Below, piece by piece: positions 46,616 through 55,283 of a stretch of 64,000 nucleotides of DNA. The DNA lies in contig JACYLQ010000027.1 in the NCBI GenBank assembly GCA_015272395.1, positions 353,843-417,842 on the forward strand, in the 5' to 3' direction. The notes under the pieces are model-generated. The model was not told where the DNA came from. It searched no databases and saw nothing but the letters and a program-made list of their open reading frames with translations. Numbering within the stretch: position 1 is the first letter of the stretch; each line of letters starts with the position of its first letter. The translations under genes were made by a program, and so were the position numbers. Source of the stretch: Calothrix sp. C42_A2020_038. Lineage in GTDB: Bacteria > Cyanobacteriota > Cyanobacteriia > Cyanobacteriales > Nostocaceae.

Positions 46616-47245
46616 ATGTTAAATAATTTGGAAAATGACTCGATTTTCACACCTGAACAGGTTCTCGAAAATCGAGGTAGAGTAGCCATATTTATAGATG
46701 GATCAAATTTATTCTATGCCGCTTTGCAGTTAGGGATTGAAATAGATTATACAAAGCTGCTATGTAGATTAACGGGTGGTTCGCGTCTTCTGCGTGCTTT
46801 TTTTTATACAGGTGTAGATAGAACTAACGAAAAACAACAGGGTTTTTTGTTATGGATGCGACGTAACGGATATCGGGTAATAGCTAAAGATTTAGTGCAA
46901 TTGCCTGATGGTTCAAAAAAAGCAAATTTGGATGTGGAAATAGCTGTAGATATGATGGCTTTAGTAGATTCATATGATACAGCTGTCCTTGTGAGTGGAG
47001 ATGGAGATTTAGCTTATGCAGTGAATTCAGTTTCATATCGAGGTGTGCGAGTTGAGGTTGTGAGTTTAAGGTCGATGACTAGCGATAGTTTAATCAACGT
47101 TAGTGACCGTTATATTGATTTAGAGGCAGTAAAAGAAGATATTCAAAAGACACCACGACAAAGTTACCCATATCGACCACTATCTGGTGTCGGTTTTTTG
47201 GAACAACCAGACATGGATGGTCATCTGGAAATACCGGAACCGTAA
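46616..47245 (+). CDS. NYN-domain (LabA/DUF88-like) protein
   Basis: About 209 residues from the ATG at 46616, which lies 10 bases after AAGAGG; an ATG at 46607 is too close to that site. The NYN/PIN-like fold shows its acidic active-site pattern: VAIFIDGSNLFYAALQ, KKANLDVEIAVDMMALVDSY, and AVLVSGDGDLAYAVNSV, with SDRYIDLEAVK after it. NYN proteins are predicted RNases. LabA in Synechococcus modulates clock output, but this paralogue cannot be equated with it from sequence alone. The gene is 24 bases upstream of lptC on the same strand. Confidence 0.85.
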   Translation: MLNNLENDSIFTPEQVLENRGRVAIFIDGSNLFYAALQLGIEIDYTKLLCRLTGGSRLLRAFFYTGVDRTNEKQQGFLLWMRRNGYRVIAKDLVQLPDGSKKANLDVEIAVDMMALVDSYDTAVLVSGDGDLAYAVNSVSYRGVRVEVVSLRSMTSDSLINVSDRYIDLEAVKEDIQKTPRQSYPYRPLSGVGFLEQPDMDGHLEIPEP

Positions 47246-47269
47246 ATCCAAACACAAGGGGAAATCTGG

Positions 47270-48541
47270 ATGTTTAAAATAAACAGACAAGGGATAAAAG
47301 GAGGGAAAGTAGACAGAAAATTTAAAGGAGTTAGGGAAGCTGTGAAACAAAAAACTACTTATACTTATTTCCCTGCTGACTCTGCAACCCCTACTTTTTT
47401 ATCCTTTCCCCGTTTATTATTGACTGTTTTATTAGTATTTAGTTTATTTGCTTGCAGTAGTCCACCTCCGAAACCACAAGTTAACCAAGAACAACCGACA
47501 AATCAACGTTCAGATAGTCAGTTGACTTTATTTGAAGGTTCTCTTGACGCAACTGATGAGTCAGGAAGATTGGTTTGGAGGGTTAATGCAAAAACAGGCA
47601 GGTATACGAAAGAGAAAGAAATTGGTCAACTTGACAATCCCTACGGTGAACTTTATCAAGACGGAAAAGTTGTTTATCAAGTTACTGCTCAAAAAGCAGA
47701 TATTCAGCAAAATGGCAAGCAGTTATTATTAAAAGGTCAAATAGTTGCAACAGACCCCAAAAATGGAGTTGTTTTGCGTGGTTCGGAACTTGAGTGGCGC
47801 CCGAAGGAAGATTTGTTAATAGTCCGTAACCAGTTGAATGGTACTCACAAACAATTAGTTGCAGTCGCACAAGAAGCGCGTGCTAAAACTCGTGAACAGA
47901 AAGTAGATTTCTTCGGGGGTGTGGTTGCAACATCTAATGACCCAGCATTACGAGTCAGAACTGAGCATTTAACTTGGCAGATCCAACAACAGAAACTTAT
48001 TGGTGATCGTCCATTACAATTTGAGCGATTCAAAAATAATCAAGTTACCGATAGAGGTAAAGGTGATGCGGCAGAAGTTGATTTGAACACTAAGATTGTG
48101 ACAATCACTAAAAATGCCCAAGCTGAACTTGCCCAACCTGCCATGCAAATTACTAGTAAGTCAATGGTTTGGAATCTTGAAAAAGAAATTGTTACCACTA
48201 AAACCCCAGTAAGAGTATTTCACCGTACTGAAAATGTACTGGTGACAGCGAATCAAGGCGAGTTGAGAATACCACAGCAGACTGTGTATTTACAAGGTAA
48301 TGTTAATGGTGTTGGACAACGGCGCCAAACAATTAAATCAGATAAATTAACTTGGTATTTAAATAATCAACAAGTTGACGCAGAAGGTAACGTGTTTTAC
48401 CAGCAAAATAATCCATCGTTAACCTTTACTGGCGATACAGCAACTGGAAATATTCAGCAGCAAAATATTGTTGTCAGAAGTAATAGTAATAACACTAACA
48501 GAGTGATTACAAATATTATTCCGCAAGAACCAAATAATTAG
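47270..48541 (+). CDS. lptC: LptC-like LPS export lipoprotein
   Basis: The 423-residue protein has a hydrophobic segment FPRLLLTVLLVFSLFACSS, read as a lipobox with Cys near residue 62. Two or more LptC/OstA-type repeats follow: LTLFEGSLDATDESGRLVWR, ADIQQNGKQLLLKGQIVATD and VYLQGNVNGVGQRRQTIKSD. Cyanobacterial LptC proteins are roughly twice the length of enterobacterial LptC. They bridge the LptBFG transporter and the outer membrane. The first 25 codons are unusually basic for an N-region; a GTG at 47342 would give a more normal signal peptide. It is convergent with dacB; a GTAGAGAC stem separates them. Confidence 0.8.
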   Translation: MFKINRQGIKGGKVDRKFKGVREAVKQKTTYTYFPADSATPTFLSFPRLLLTVLLVFSLFACSSPPPKPQVNQEQPTNQRSDSQLTLFEGSLDATDESGRLVWRVNAKTGRYTKEKEIGQLDNPYGELYQDGKVVYQVTAQKADIQQNGKQLLLKGQIVATDPKNGVVLRGSELEWRPKEDLLIVRNQLNGTHKQLVAVAQEARAKTREQKVDFFGGVVATSNDPALRVRTEHLTWQIQQQKLIGDRPLQFERFKNNQVTDRGKGDAAEVDLNTKIVTITKNAQAELAQPAMQITSKSMVWNLEKEIVTTKTPVRVFHRTENVLVTANQGELRIPQQTVYLQGNVNGVGQRRQTIKSDKLTWYLNNQQVDAEGNVFYQQNNPSLTFTGDTATGNIQQQNIVVRSNSNNTNRVITNIIPQEPNN

Positions 48542-48547
48542 TTAGAA

Positions 48548-48578
48548 GTAGAGACGCGAGGAACCGGAGCATCTCTAC
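48548..48578. terminator. GTAGAGAC hairpin between lptC and dacB
   Basis: GTAGAGAcGC (48548-48557) and GCaTCTCTAC (48569-48578) pair with one mismatch. The stem sits exactly in the 39-base gap between two convergent genes, so it can serve both. Confidence 0.6.
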
Positions 48579-48580
48579 TC

Positions 48581-49903
48581 CTAACTTTTATAAATTATTT
48601 CATTCCTCTGTGCATCACCAAGCAGGGGTAAAGCTTTATTCGCTGGATGAGGAGTAATTGCGATTGGAACTGATTCTGGTATTTGCAGGTGTTTGACTAG
48701 ATTTTGCAATAGTTTATCTTGTTGTTGACGGAAGGCGCCGACATAGGGGCCTCGGTTGATAATTGCAAACCAAACTAGACCGCGATCACGTGTTGGAAGA
48801 ACACCAGCCAATGCACTGACATCGCGTAGTGTACCAGTTTTCATGACAGTAGCGTTGGGCAGGTGGCGCGCATGAACTGTACCGCGATGGTCAAAACCGG
48901 AGGTAGGGAACAAATCAGCTAGTGTCATATTGTTAGCAACTGCTTCACGTTGCAATATCATCAGCATGGCGCAAGCAGCACGTGGTGATATGCGGTTTTC
49001 AACTCCTAGTCCAGAACCATTGATTAATTGAATTTCGGATTCGGGAACGCGCGCGAGTTTAGCAGCTTTTGACTGAACAACTGTAGCTCCTCCCACTGCT
49101 TCAGCTAACATCTCTGCCATTTCATTGTTGCTGAATACGTTCATCTCATTGATTAGCTGTTTGAGTGGCAAGGAATAATGTCTGATTAGTAAAGTCGTTT
49201 GAGGGATAGTTTGAGTTGCTAGTTGAACCTTGCCAGCTATTTTTAATTGAGGTTTAGGCGTACCCTTGGGCATGGTTGAGTAATACAGCTTAATATCACG
49301 TGACCAACTTGCTGAATTAAGCGTTTGTTTGAGAAATTGGCCAGCAAGAATTGGATTACGTTGAAAGTTCATGGCAAAGTTGCCAGCAATGATTAAATCA
49401 CCTTTGACTTGTTTAATACCCATTTGATGAAGCGCGTTGCCGATTGTAATTGCTTCTTGGATAACAAATAAAGGGTCTCCACCACCAGTTATTACTAAAT
49501 CTCCTTCCAAAACACCATTTTTAATTGGTCCTGTAGCGCTAACCAATGTTTCAAACTTATGTTCGGCTCCTAATGTAATTAAAGATACAAGTGAAGTCGC
49601 TATTTTTGTTAATGACGCTGCTGGTACTGGTGTTGTACCTTCGTGGTTTGCCATCAAAATCGGCCCTGACTGTATCCAAATTCCCTGACTTTGCACCATG
49701 TCTCCGGCTACAAGCTTTGCAGTTGTCAGGTCTTTGAAATATTGTTGAACCGTTGTTGTACCTGCTGGATTGGGGTCTGGGGCAATAACTAGACCTGGGC
49801 TACTTTGCCATGCCAATGCTTCTAGAGCATCCAAAGGCTTGACTTTTACCCCAGCTATCTCCAGCCACAGTGAAAACAAGCCTGAGCCAATTAATTCCAG
49901 CAT
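48581..49903 (-). CDS. dacB: D-Ala-D-Ala carboxypeptidase (PBP4/DacB, S13)
   Basis: The 440-residue protein has the three penicillin-binding motifs in order: SLTK in PAASLTKIATSLV (about residue 98), SNN in NVFSNNEMAEML (about 260), and KTG in VMKTGTLRDVSAL (about 353). The inserted domain between the first two motifs is typical of S13 peptidases. It trims peptidoglycan stem peptides in the periplasm. The N-terminus (ELIGSGLFSLWLEIAGVKVK) is only weakly signal-like, so the true start may lie differently or the protein uses a non-standard signal. Confidence 0.9.
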   Translation of the reverse strand: MLELIGSGLFSLWLEIAGVKVKPLDALEALAWQSSPGLVIAPDPNPAGTTTVQQYFKDLTTAKLVAGDMVQSQGIWIQSGPILMANHEGTTPVPAASLTKIATSLVSLITLGAEHKFETLVSATGPIKNGVLEGDLVITGGGDPLFVIQEAITIGNALHQMGIKQVKGDLIIAGNFAMNFQRNPILAGQFLKQTLNSASWSRDIKLYYSTMPKGTPKPQLKIAGKVQLATQTIPQTTLLIRHYSLPLKQLINEMNVFSNNEMAEMLAEAVGGATVVQSKAAKLARVPESEIQLINGSGLGVENRISPRAACAMLMILQREAVANNMTLADLFPTSGFDHRGTVHARHLPNATVMKTGTLRDVSALAGVLPTRDRGLVWFAIINRGPYVGAFRQQQDKLLQNLVKHLQIPESVPIAITPHPANKALPLLGDAQRNEIIYKS

Positions 49904-50695
49904 TTTTATTCCTCAATAGGGATGTTTTTTTTACTTTCTGTGATAATATACCGTTTTTAACGATTTCTAGAATCGATTAATTATAGTAGCTAATGATTTT
50001 TGATTACGGAAGTGTGTTTGAACACAATTCATATCGAATCAAAAAATTCGAGATGAGAACATAATTGATCAAAACGAGAACCTAATCAGATTTATAGTAC
50101 GAGTTACTAGAAATAATCTTTGTTCGTTGCGTGGTAGTATAAAAAATTATTTTGCCTAGAAACCTGGTTTTTTGCTCTCGTGAAGACTGAGTTGTTGATC
50201 GAAATTGGTTGAAGAGATTTAAATTATTGGTTGTTTAAATTTGAGTGAAATTGCTTCCTTGAGGCGCCTCAAAATCTCACTTGTATTATTTAATTCAAAC
50301 TTAAATTAAACATAACCTCCTAATTAGAATTTTGATTACAAACTGAGTTAGCAATTTGCAAGCCATAACAGGGATTGAAAGAATTTTCTACTTTTTCTAC
50401 GGTTATTTAACAAATCGGGAAAATTCAGTTTATTTTTATGAAAGCAATGGAAGAAAGCCCAATTGAGCAGGGAGAGGTAAGCAGGGTTGGATAGTAGAAA
50501 GAAAAACTTTTATATTGATTCTTCTGCTGTCTTTTTTCTCTGCTCCCCATACTTCCCCTACTCTCTTATCCCTAACCCCTTGTTTGAATTGTCAATAATT
50601 GTTAACGTAGTTACAAACGACTGGGAAGAAAGATGCTTGCTACTTTAGGTAAAGCCATCTGGTAAAATTTGTAAGGTTTCTAGAAGCTTTAAGCA
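49904..50695. other. Long divergent intergenic region before plsX
   Basis: No ORF is credible in 792 bases. It must hold the dacB promoter (minus) and the plsX promoter (plus). TTGCTA (50637) and TAAAAT (50663) are the best pair for plsX, but the spacer of 20 is long. A 14-base palindrome centred on GGCGCC lies at 50259-50272. Other content is AT-rich with C-rich tracts (CTCCCCATACTTCCCC near 50543). Confidence 0.5.
50259..50272. repeat. Intergenic GGCGCC palindrome
   Basis: TTGAGGCGCCTCAA is a perfect palindrome centred on the only GGCGCC I found outside a gene in this window. It may be a protein site or a remnant; see the finding on GGCGCC abundance. Confidence 0.55.
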
Positions 50696-51721
50696 ATGGG
50701 ATCGACTTGCGTGAGGATCGCAATTGACGCGATGGGAGGGGATCGCGCACCTGGTGAAATCGTGACTGGCGCACTGCGGGCACGAGAAGAACTAGGTGTA
50801 GAAATATTGTTGGTGGGTGATCCCCAACAAATTGAGACTGTGCTGCCACCAAAAACCAATATGGCGCAGATTGAGATTGTCCCTTCCGAGGGAGCAATCG
50901 AAATGGAGGAGGAGCCTTTAAGCGCTATCCGGCGCAAACCGAAGTCCTCCATCAATGTAGCGATGGATTTGGTCAAACAAAACCGTGCTGATGCCGTTAT
51001 TTCTGCCGGCCACTCTGGAGCAGCAATGGCATCGGCTCTGCTGCGCTTGGGTCGATTGCCAGGTATTGACCGTCCAGCAATCGGAGCAGTATTTCCAACG
51101 ATGGTAGCAAGCAAGCAAGTTCTAATACTTGATGTTGGCGCCAACGTAGACTGTCGTCCAAAATTTCTCGAACAGTTCGCCGTAATGGGATCAGTCTATA
51201 GTCAATATGTACTAGGGATAACTGAACCAAAGGTAGGTTTGTTAAATATTGGCGAAGAGGACTGTAAAGGCAACGACGCAGCAGTACGTGCAAATCAGAT
51301 GTTACGCGAGAACCCTCAAATCCAGTTTGTTGGCAACGCAGAAGGACGAGATGTTTTATCTGGTGACTTTGATGTGATTGTCTGCGACGGCTTTGTTGGT
51401 AACGTTTTGCTCAAGTTTGCTGAAGCTGTTGGGGAAGTGATGCTGCAAATTATCCGCGAAGAGTTACCTCAAGGTATACGTGGTCAAATCGGTACCGCGA
51501 TCTTGAAACCTAACTTGAGGCGAATTAAACAGCGCATGGATCATGCAGAACACGGTGGTGCATTACTTTTAGGTGTAGACGGAATTTGTATTATCGGTCA
51601 CGGTAGCTCCCAAGCGCCCTCGATATTTAATGCTGTACGAATGGCTAAAGAAGCAGTGGATAACCAAGTGTTAGATAGAATTCAATCTCAGTATCAAAGT
51701 CTACAGCGCGAAAGCAGTTAG
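50696..51721 (+). CDS. plsX: Phosphate acyltransferase PlsX
   Basis: The 341-residue protein has the PlsX hallmarks: RIAIDAMGGDRAPGEIVTGA at the N-terminus, AVISAGHSGAAMASALLRLG, LILDVGANVDCRPKFLEQFA, LNIGEEDCKGNDAAVRANQM and DGFVGNVLLKFAE. It makes acyl-phosphate from acyl-ACP for glycerol-3-phosphate acylation by PlsY. It starts the plus-strand plsX-fabH-fabD set, a conserved order that couples phospholipid and fatty-acid initiation. No strong ribosome-binding site precedes the ATG. Confidence 0.96.
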   Translation: MGSTCVRIAIDAMGGDRAPGEIVTGALRAREELGVEILLVGDPQQIETVLPPKTNMAQIEIVPSEGAIEMEEEPLSAIRRKPKSSINVAMDLVKQNRADAVISAGHSGAAMASALLRLGRLPGIDRPAIGAVFPTMVASKQVLILDVGANVDCRPKFLEQFAVMGSVYSQYVLGITEPKVGLLNIGEEDCKGNDAAVRANQMLRENPQIQFVGNAEGRDVLSGDFDVIVCDGFVGNVLLKFAEAVGEVMLQIIREELPQGIRGQIGTAILKPNLRRIKQRMDHAEHGGALLLGVDGICIIGHGSSQAPSIFNAVRMAKEAVDNQVLDRIQSQYQSLQRESS

Positions 51722-52047
51722 AGAGTGTTGAGTTCTGAGTGCTGGGCGCTGAGTGCTTTGTTTGCGTTGAGTTCTGAGTGCTGGGTGTTAAATTCTGAGT
51801 GCGCTCGTACAAAGTGCTAATTTGAAATAAAAGCAAGAACTGATAAGGACTCGAATCATTACTTCTAGCACTTACTCACTCGGCGCATAAGGGCATTTTG
51901 TTGGCACTACTAATGCTAGCCACTTTGTTTTGAGCGAAGAAAACCCTCCTAAACTTTGGCAAAATCAACTTGAAACGCCCAGTTTTCTTGGCGCATGACG
52001 AGTGGCTCCTCAGCACTTTTTTAACTAGTTAACGTGGGAGAGTAGGA
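51722..52047. other. plsX-fabH intergenic region
   Basis: These 326 bases contain a tandem repeat block (51727-51785 and a partial third unit) and AT-balanced unremarkable sequence up to fabH. No ORF. The gap suggests that fabH may also have its own promoter. Confidence 0.5.
51727..51785. repeat. Tandem GTTGAGTTCTGAGTGCTGGG repeat
   Basis: Two identical 20-base units lie at 51727-51746 and 51766-51785 (period 39), with a partial third (AATTCTGAGTGC) near 51791. It starts five bases after the plsX stop. Confidence 0.75.
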
Positions 52048-53040
52048 GTGCGAAACACAGGAATAGCAATTACTGGAAGCGGTTGTGCAGTGCCGTCTGC
52101 TTCCGTAGATAATCAAGCATTAACTGCGCTTGTTGAGACTTCTGACGAGTGGATAACAACGCGAACGGGTATTAAAAAACGACGAGTTGCAAACAACTCG
52201 GAGTCTTTGAGCCAACTTGCGGCTGTTGCTAGCCTTAAAGCAATTGCAATGGCTGGAATTAGCGCACAAGATTTAGATTTAATATTACTAACAACTTCTA
52301 CTCCTGATGATTTGTTTGGCAGTGCCTGCCAAGTTCAACAAGCATTGGGCGCCAACCGAGCAGTTGCATTTGATTTAACAGCAGCATGTTCAGGTTTTAT
52401 TTTTGGTATGGTGACAGCAGCCCAATATATCCGCACAGGAGTTTATCAAAATGTTCTTGTAATTGGAGCTGATATTCTATCACGGTGGTTAGATTGGCAA
52501 GACCGTACAACTTGTGTACTTTTTGGCGATGGTGCTGGTGCAGTAGTTATGCAAGCAAGCTCGAGCGATAAACTGCTTGGATTTGAACTAAGAAGTGATG
52601 GCAGTCAGAACCATCATCTCAATCTTGCTTACTCAGGTCAGAATCAAGAGCTAACTCAAGGAATTAACATTAGCAAAGGAAACTACCAAGCTGTTACTAT
52701 GAACGGTAAAGAAGTTTATCGCTTTGCGGCTCAAAAAGTTCCAGAAGTAATAGATAAAGCTTTATTTCGTGCCAATATAACTGTTGACAGCATTGATTGG
52801 TTGCTGTTGCATCAAGCCAACCAGCGTATTCTCGATACCGTTGCACAACGTCTGGGTATACCAGAACATAAAGTGATCAGCAATCTTGCTAATTATGGCA
52901 ATACTTCTGCCGCTTCTATTCCCATAGCACTTGATGAAGCTGTTCGTGCAGGTCAAATCAAACCCAATCATATTATCGCAGCTTCCGGATTTGGTGCCGG
53001 CTTAACATGGGGAGCAGCTATTTTTCAGTGGGGAAAATGA
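52048..53040 (+). CDS. fabH: Beta-ketoacyl-ACP synthase III
   Basis: The 330-residue protein starts with GTG at 52048, eight bases after GGGAG. The catalytic triad is complete: Cys in FDLTAACSGFIFGM (about 113), His in LLLHQANQRI (about 253), Asn in NLANYGNTSAASIP (about 283). It condenses acetyl-CoA with malonyl-ACP to start fatty-acid synthesis. It is followed by fabD after a fold-back repeat. Confidence 0.97.
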   Translation: MRNTGIAITGSGCAVPSASVDNQALTALVETSDEWITTRTGIKKRRVANNSESLSQLAAVASLKAIAMAGISAQDLDLILLTTSTPDDLFGSACQVQQALGANRAVAFDLTAACSGFIFGMVTAAQYIRTGVYQNVLVIGADILSRWLDWQDRTTCVLFGDGAGAVVMQASSSDKLLGFELRSDGSQNHHLNLAYSGQNQELTQGINISKGNYQAVTMNGKEVYRFAAQKVPEVIDKALFRANITVDSIDWLLLHQANQRILDTVAQRLGIPEHKVISNLANYGNTSAASIPIALDEAVRAGQIKPNHIIAASGFGAGLTWGAAIFQWGK

Positions 53041-53287
53041 TTGGAATTTTAGATTTTAGATTTTAGATTTGTCTTTTACAATGAATGGATTTTGGATTAT
53101 TGATTACATCAGCGGAAATCCAGGAAGTCGCGATTTGAGATTTAAGATAGAGGTATTGAACAATTCTCTATTTCTAATTGATTGTGAGATAATAAACTAC
53201 CAGGTAACTTATTGTTTTATCTAGTACAAATCCAAAATCTATTCATTGTCGCGCGACTTTTCCAAAATCCAAAATCCAAATTCTAAG
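53041..53287. repeat. Fold-back heptamer-repeat element 4
   Basis: The left arm (about 53043-53070) repeats ATTTTAGATTTTAG. The right arm (about 53230-53287) repeats CCAAAATCCAAAATCC. The arms enclose about 160 bases, including ATGGATTTTGGATTATTGAT. It fills the entire fabH-fabD gap and would be in the shared transcript. Confidence 0.65.
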
Positions 53288-53289
53288 AG

Positions 53290-54165
53290 ATGAGTAAAAC
53301 TGCATGGGTGTTCCCAGGACAAGGTTCCCAAACTGTAGGAATGGGAGTTGATTTACTTGATTTACCTGTAGCTAAAGAAAAATATTCTCAAGCTGAACAA
53401 ATTCTAGGCTGGTCTGTAATTGATGCTTGCCAAGATGAAGAGAAACTAGCTAGTACTCTCTATACTCAACCGTGTTTGTACGTGGTTGAAAGTATTTTAT
53501 CGGACATAGTTACTGAAAAACAAAAACCCGATTTGGTGGCAGGACACAGCTTGGGGGAGTACATAGCTTTGTATGTTGCAGGTGTATTTGAATGGACGGC
53601 AGGATTGAAGCTGGTGAAGCGACGCGCAGAACTGATGCATAATGCATCTGGTGGCATGATGGCGGCGTTGATCAACTTTGACTCTGAACAACTTTCTCAA
53701 GTAATTTCTGAAACTCCAGATGTTGTTTTAGCAAACGATAATAGCCCAGCGCAGGTTGTAATCTCTGGCACGCCGGAGGCTGTGCAAACAGTAATGTCAA
53801 AAGTAAAAGCAAAGCGGGCAATTCCTTTGAACGTTTCCGGCGCCTTTCATTCACCATTAATGCAAGCGGCTGCAGCTGAGTACAGCAAAATTCTAGAAGG
53901 AGTAGAATTCCAACCTGCTACTATCCCGGTATTATCGAATATTGAACCAACACCCTCAACTTCAGCCAACGAGTTAAAACAGCGGTTAATACAACAAATG
54001 ACGGGTAGTGTTCGCTGGCGAGAAATTTCATTAGCACTGCCTGCTAACGGTATTGCTCGTGTTGTCGAAATTGGTCCCGGTAATGTTCTAACAGGTTTGA
54101 TTAAACGCACTTGCTCAAATTTGACTTTAGAAAACATTCGCGGCGCCGCAGAATTACCTGGTTAG
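53290..54165 (+). CDS. fabD: Malonyl-CoA:ACP transacylase
   Basis: The 291-residue protein shows FPGQGSQTVGMG at the N-terminus, the nucleophile in VAGHSLGEYIALY (Ser near 87), RRAELM, and the His region in VSGAFHSPLMQAAAAEYSK. It loads malonyl groups on ACP. As the third gene of the plsX-fabH-fabD set it supplies the FabH substrate. Its end is close to a hairpin repeat and the convergent menC. Confidence 0.97.
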   Translation: MSKTAWVFPGQGSQTVGMGVDLLDLPVAKEKYSQAEQILGWSVIDACQDEEKLASTLYTQPCLYVVESILSDIVTEKQKPDLVAGHSLGEYIALYVAGVFEWTAGLKLVKRRAELMHNASGGMMAALINFDSEQLSQVISETPDVVLANDNSPAQVVISGTPEAVQTVMSKVKAKRAIPLNVSGAFHSPLMQAAAAEYSKILEGVEFQPATIPVLSNIEPTPSTSANELKQRLIQQMTGSVRWREISLALPANGIARVVEIGPGNVLTGLIKRTCSNLTLENIRGAAELPG

Positions 54166-54214
54166 GGAGTTCCAAAAAATAAAATATCCTCTGGTTTGGG
54201 TATCCTGCCCAAAA

Positions 54215-54240
54215 AACAGGCAGGGATGCCTGTTCCACAA
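54215..54240. repeat. AACAGGC/GCCTGTT hairpin repeat
   Basis: AACAGGCAgggaTGCCTGTT followed by CCACAA lies between the convergent fabD and menC. The same half-site GCCTGTTCCACA occurs at 7738-7750, and AACAGG...CCTGTTCCACAAC near 42662-42683. It probably ends transcription in one or both directions. Confidence 0.65.
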
Positions 54241-54274
54241 TCAAAAATTGGATAATTATTAAATTGGAAGTCCC

Positions 54275-55222
54275 TTAGTTAGGAGGAGCGGAGTTTTCTT
54301 GAAACCAATGGTTAATACCAAAACCAACTGCTCGCTGATGAAGCGATAATTCATTGGCTAACTGTAGCGCAGCATTTCTACCAATATCTGTCTCAAAAAC
54401 TGATGAAAATACTGCGTCGATTTTATATTGCTGACAAAATCGACGCAACTTATTTGGTGAGCCAACTATTCCTGGTTTGATCACAAAAATCTGCTGCCAT
54501 CCTTTGGAATAGCAACTCTGAAGTTGTTGGAACGTTGCAACTGACTCATCAAGAGCAAGTTTTGTGATGTGGCTTGTCAGTTCTAACATTTCTTCAAACT
54601 GCGCTGTTGGCAGGGGTTGTTCGATAAATTCAATATTTACACCACTTTTGATTAACTGATCACATATTTCTAACCATTGCTTTGCCTCATTGTAGCTAAG
54701 TCCTGCATTCGCATCTAGCCGAATGGCGCCAGATGGTAATACTTGTAAAAGTTGCTCAAAAATTTTTACTTCTTCGGCAATTGGTTCAACAGCTATTTTC
54801 CATTTAAAAGTGCGGTAACCAGAATCATATAATGACTGCCAAGCCTCAATGGCGCTTTTTCCAGCAGGTAATAATGCACTAAATTCAAGGGAATTACAAT
54901 ATATCTGATTATCAGTACATGAGTTCTGAAGTGCTGACTCAAAGCCAAACTGACATGTAGGTAAAGTCTCAGGAATAGAGGAAATAACCTCTTCGCTAAT
55001 TTCGATTGGAAGAGAAGAACAAAATTCTAACGCTTGCTCAAGGGTTTCAGAACCAAACCAGGGAATGGGAGCAATTTCACCCCATCCAATGTTGCCGCGT
55101 TCACTTTTTAGGGAAATAATAATGCCTTCGCGAATTTCCCATATTCCGTGGTTGGTTTGAACGGGACAAACAAATCGTCTTTTGTAGGGACGAAAGTTAA
55201 ATTGGTATATTTCTTTCCCCAT
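54275..55222 (-). CDS. menC: o-Succinylbenzoate synthase
   Basis: The 315-residue enolase-superfamily protein keeps the catalytic pattern: Lys in FKWKIAVEP, Asp in RLDANAGLSYNEAKQWL, Glu in EFIEQPLP, Asp in LALDESVATFQQL and Lys in FVIKPGIVGSPNKL. It dehydrates SHCHC to o-succinylbenzoate in phylloquinone synthesis. The last codons (ENSAPPN) are the reverse complement of a copy of the GGAGGCGCGGAGTT element, here GGAGGAGCGGAGTT. menA lies 61 bases upstream on the same strand. Confidence 0.93.
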   Translation of the reverse strand: MGKEIYQFNFRPYKRRFVCPVQTNHGIWEIREGIIISLKSERGNIGWGEIAPIPWFGSETLEQALEFCSSLPIEISEEVISSIPETLPTCQFGFESALQNSCTDNQIYCNSLEFSALLPAGKSAIEAWQSLYDSGYRTFKWKIAVEPIAEEVKIFEQLLQVLPSGAIRLDANAGLSYNEAKQWLEICDQLIKSGVNIEFIEQPLPTAQFEEMLELTSHITKLALDESVATFQQLQSCYSKGWQQIFVIKPGIVGSPNKLRRFCQQYKIDAVFSSVFETDIGRNAALQLANELSLHQRAVGFGINHWFQENSAPPN

Positions 55223-55248
55223 ATTTACACTTACCTTGCAAATACTAA

Positions 55249-55266
55249 GGTGGGCCGAAGCCCACC
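55249..55266 (-). terminator. menA-menC intercistronic hairpin
   Basis: On the minus strand GGTGGGC-TTCG-GCCCACC is a 7-base stem with a stable TTCG tetraloop, between menA and menC. No long T-run follows, so it may stabilise or separate the two messages rather than end transcription. Confidence 0.55.
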
Positions 55267-55283
55267 CTATTTGACATGAACCA

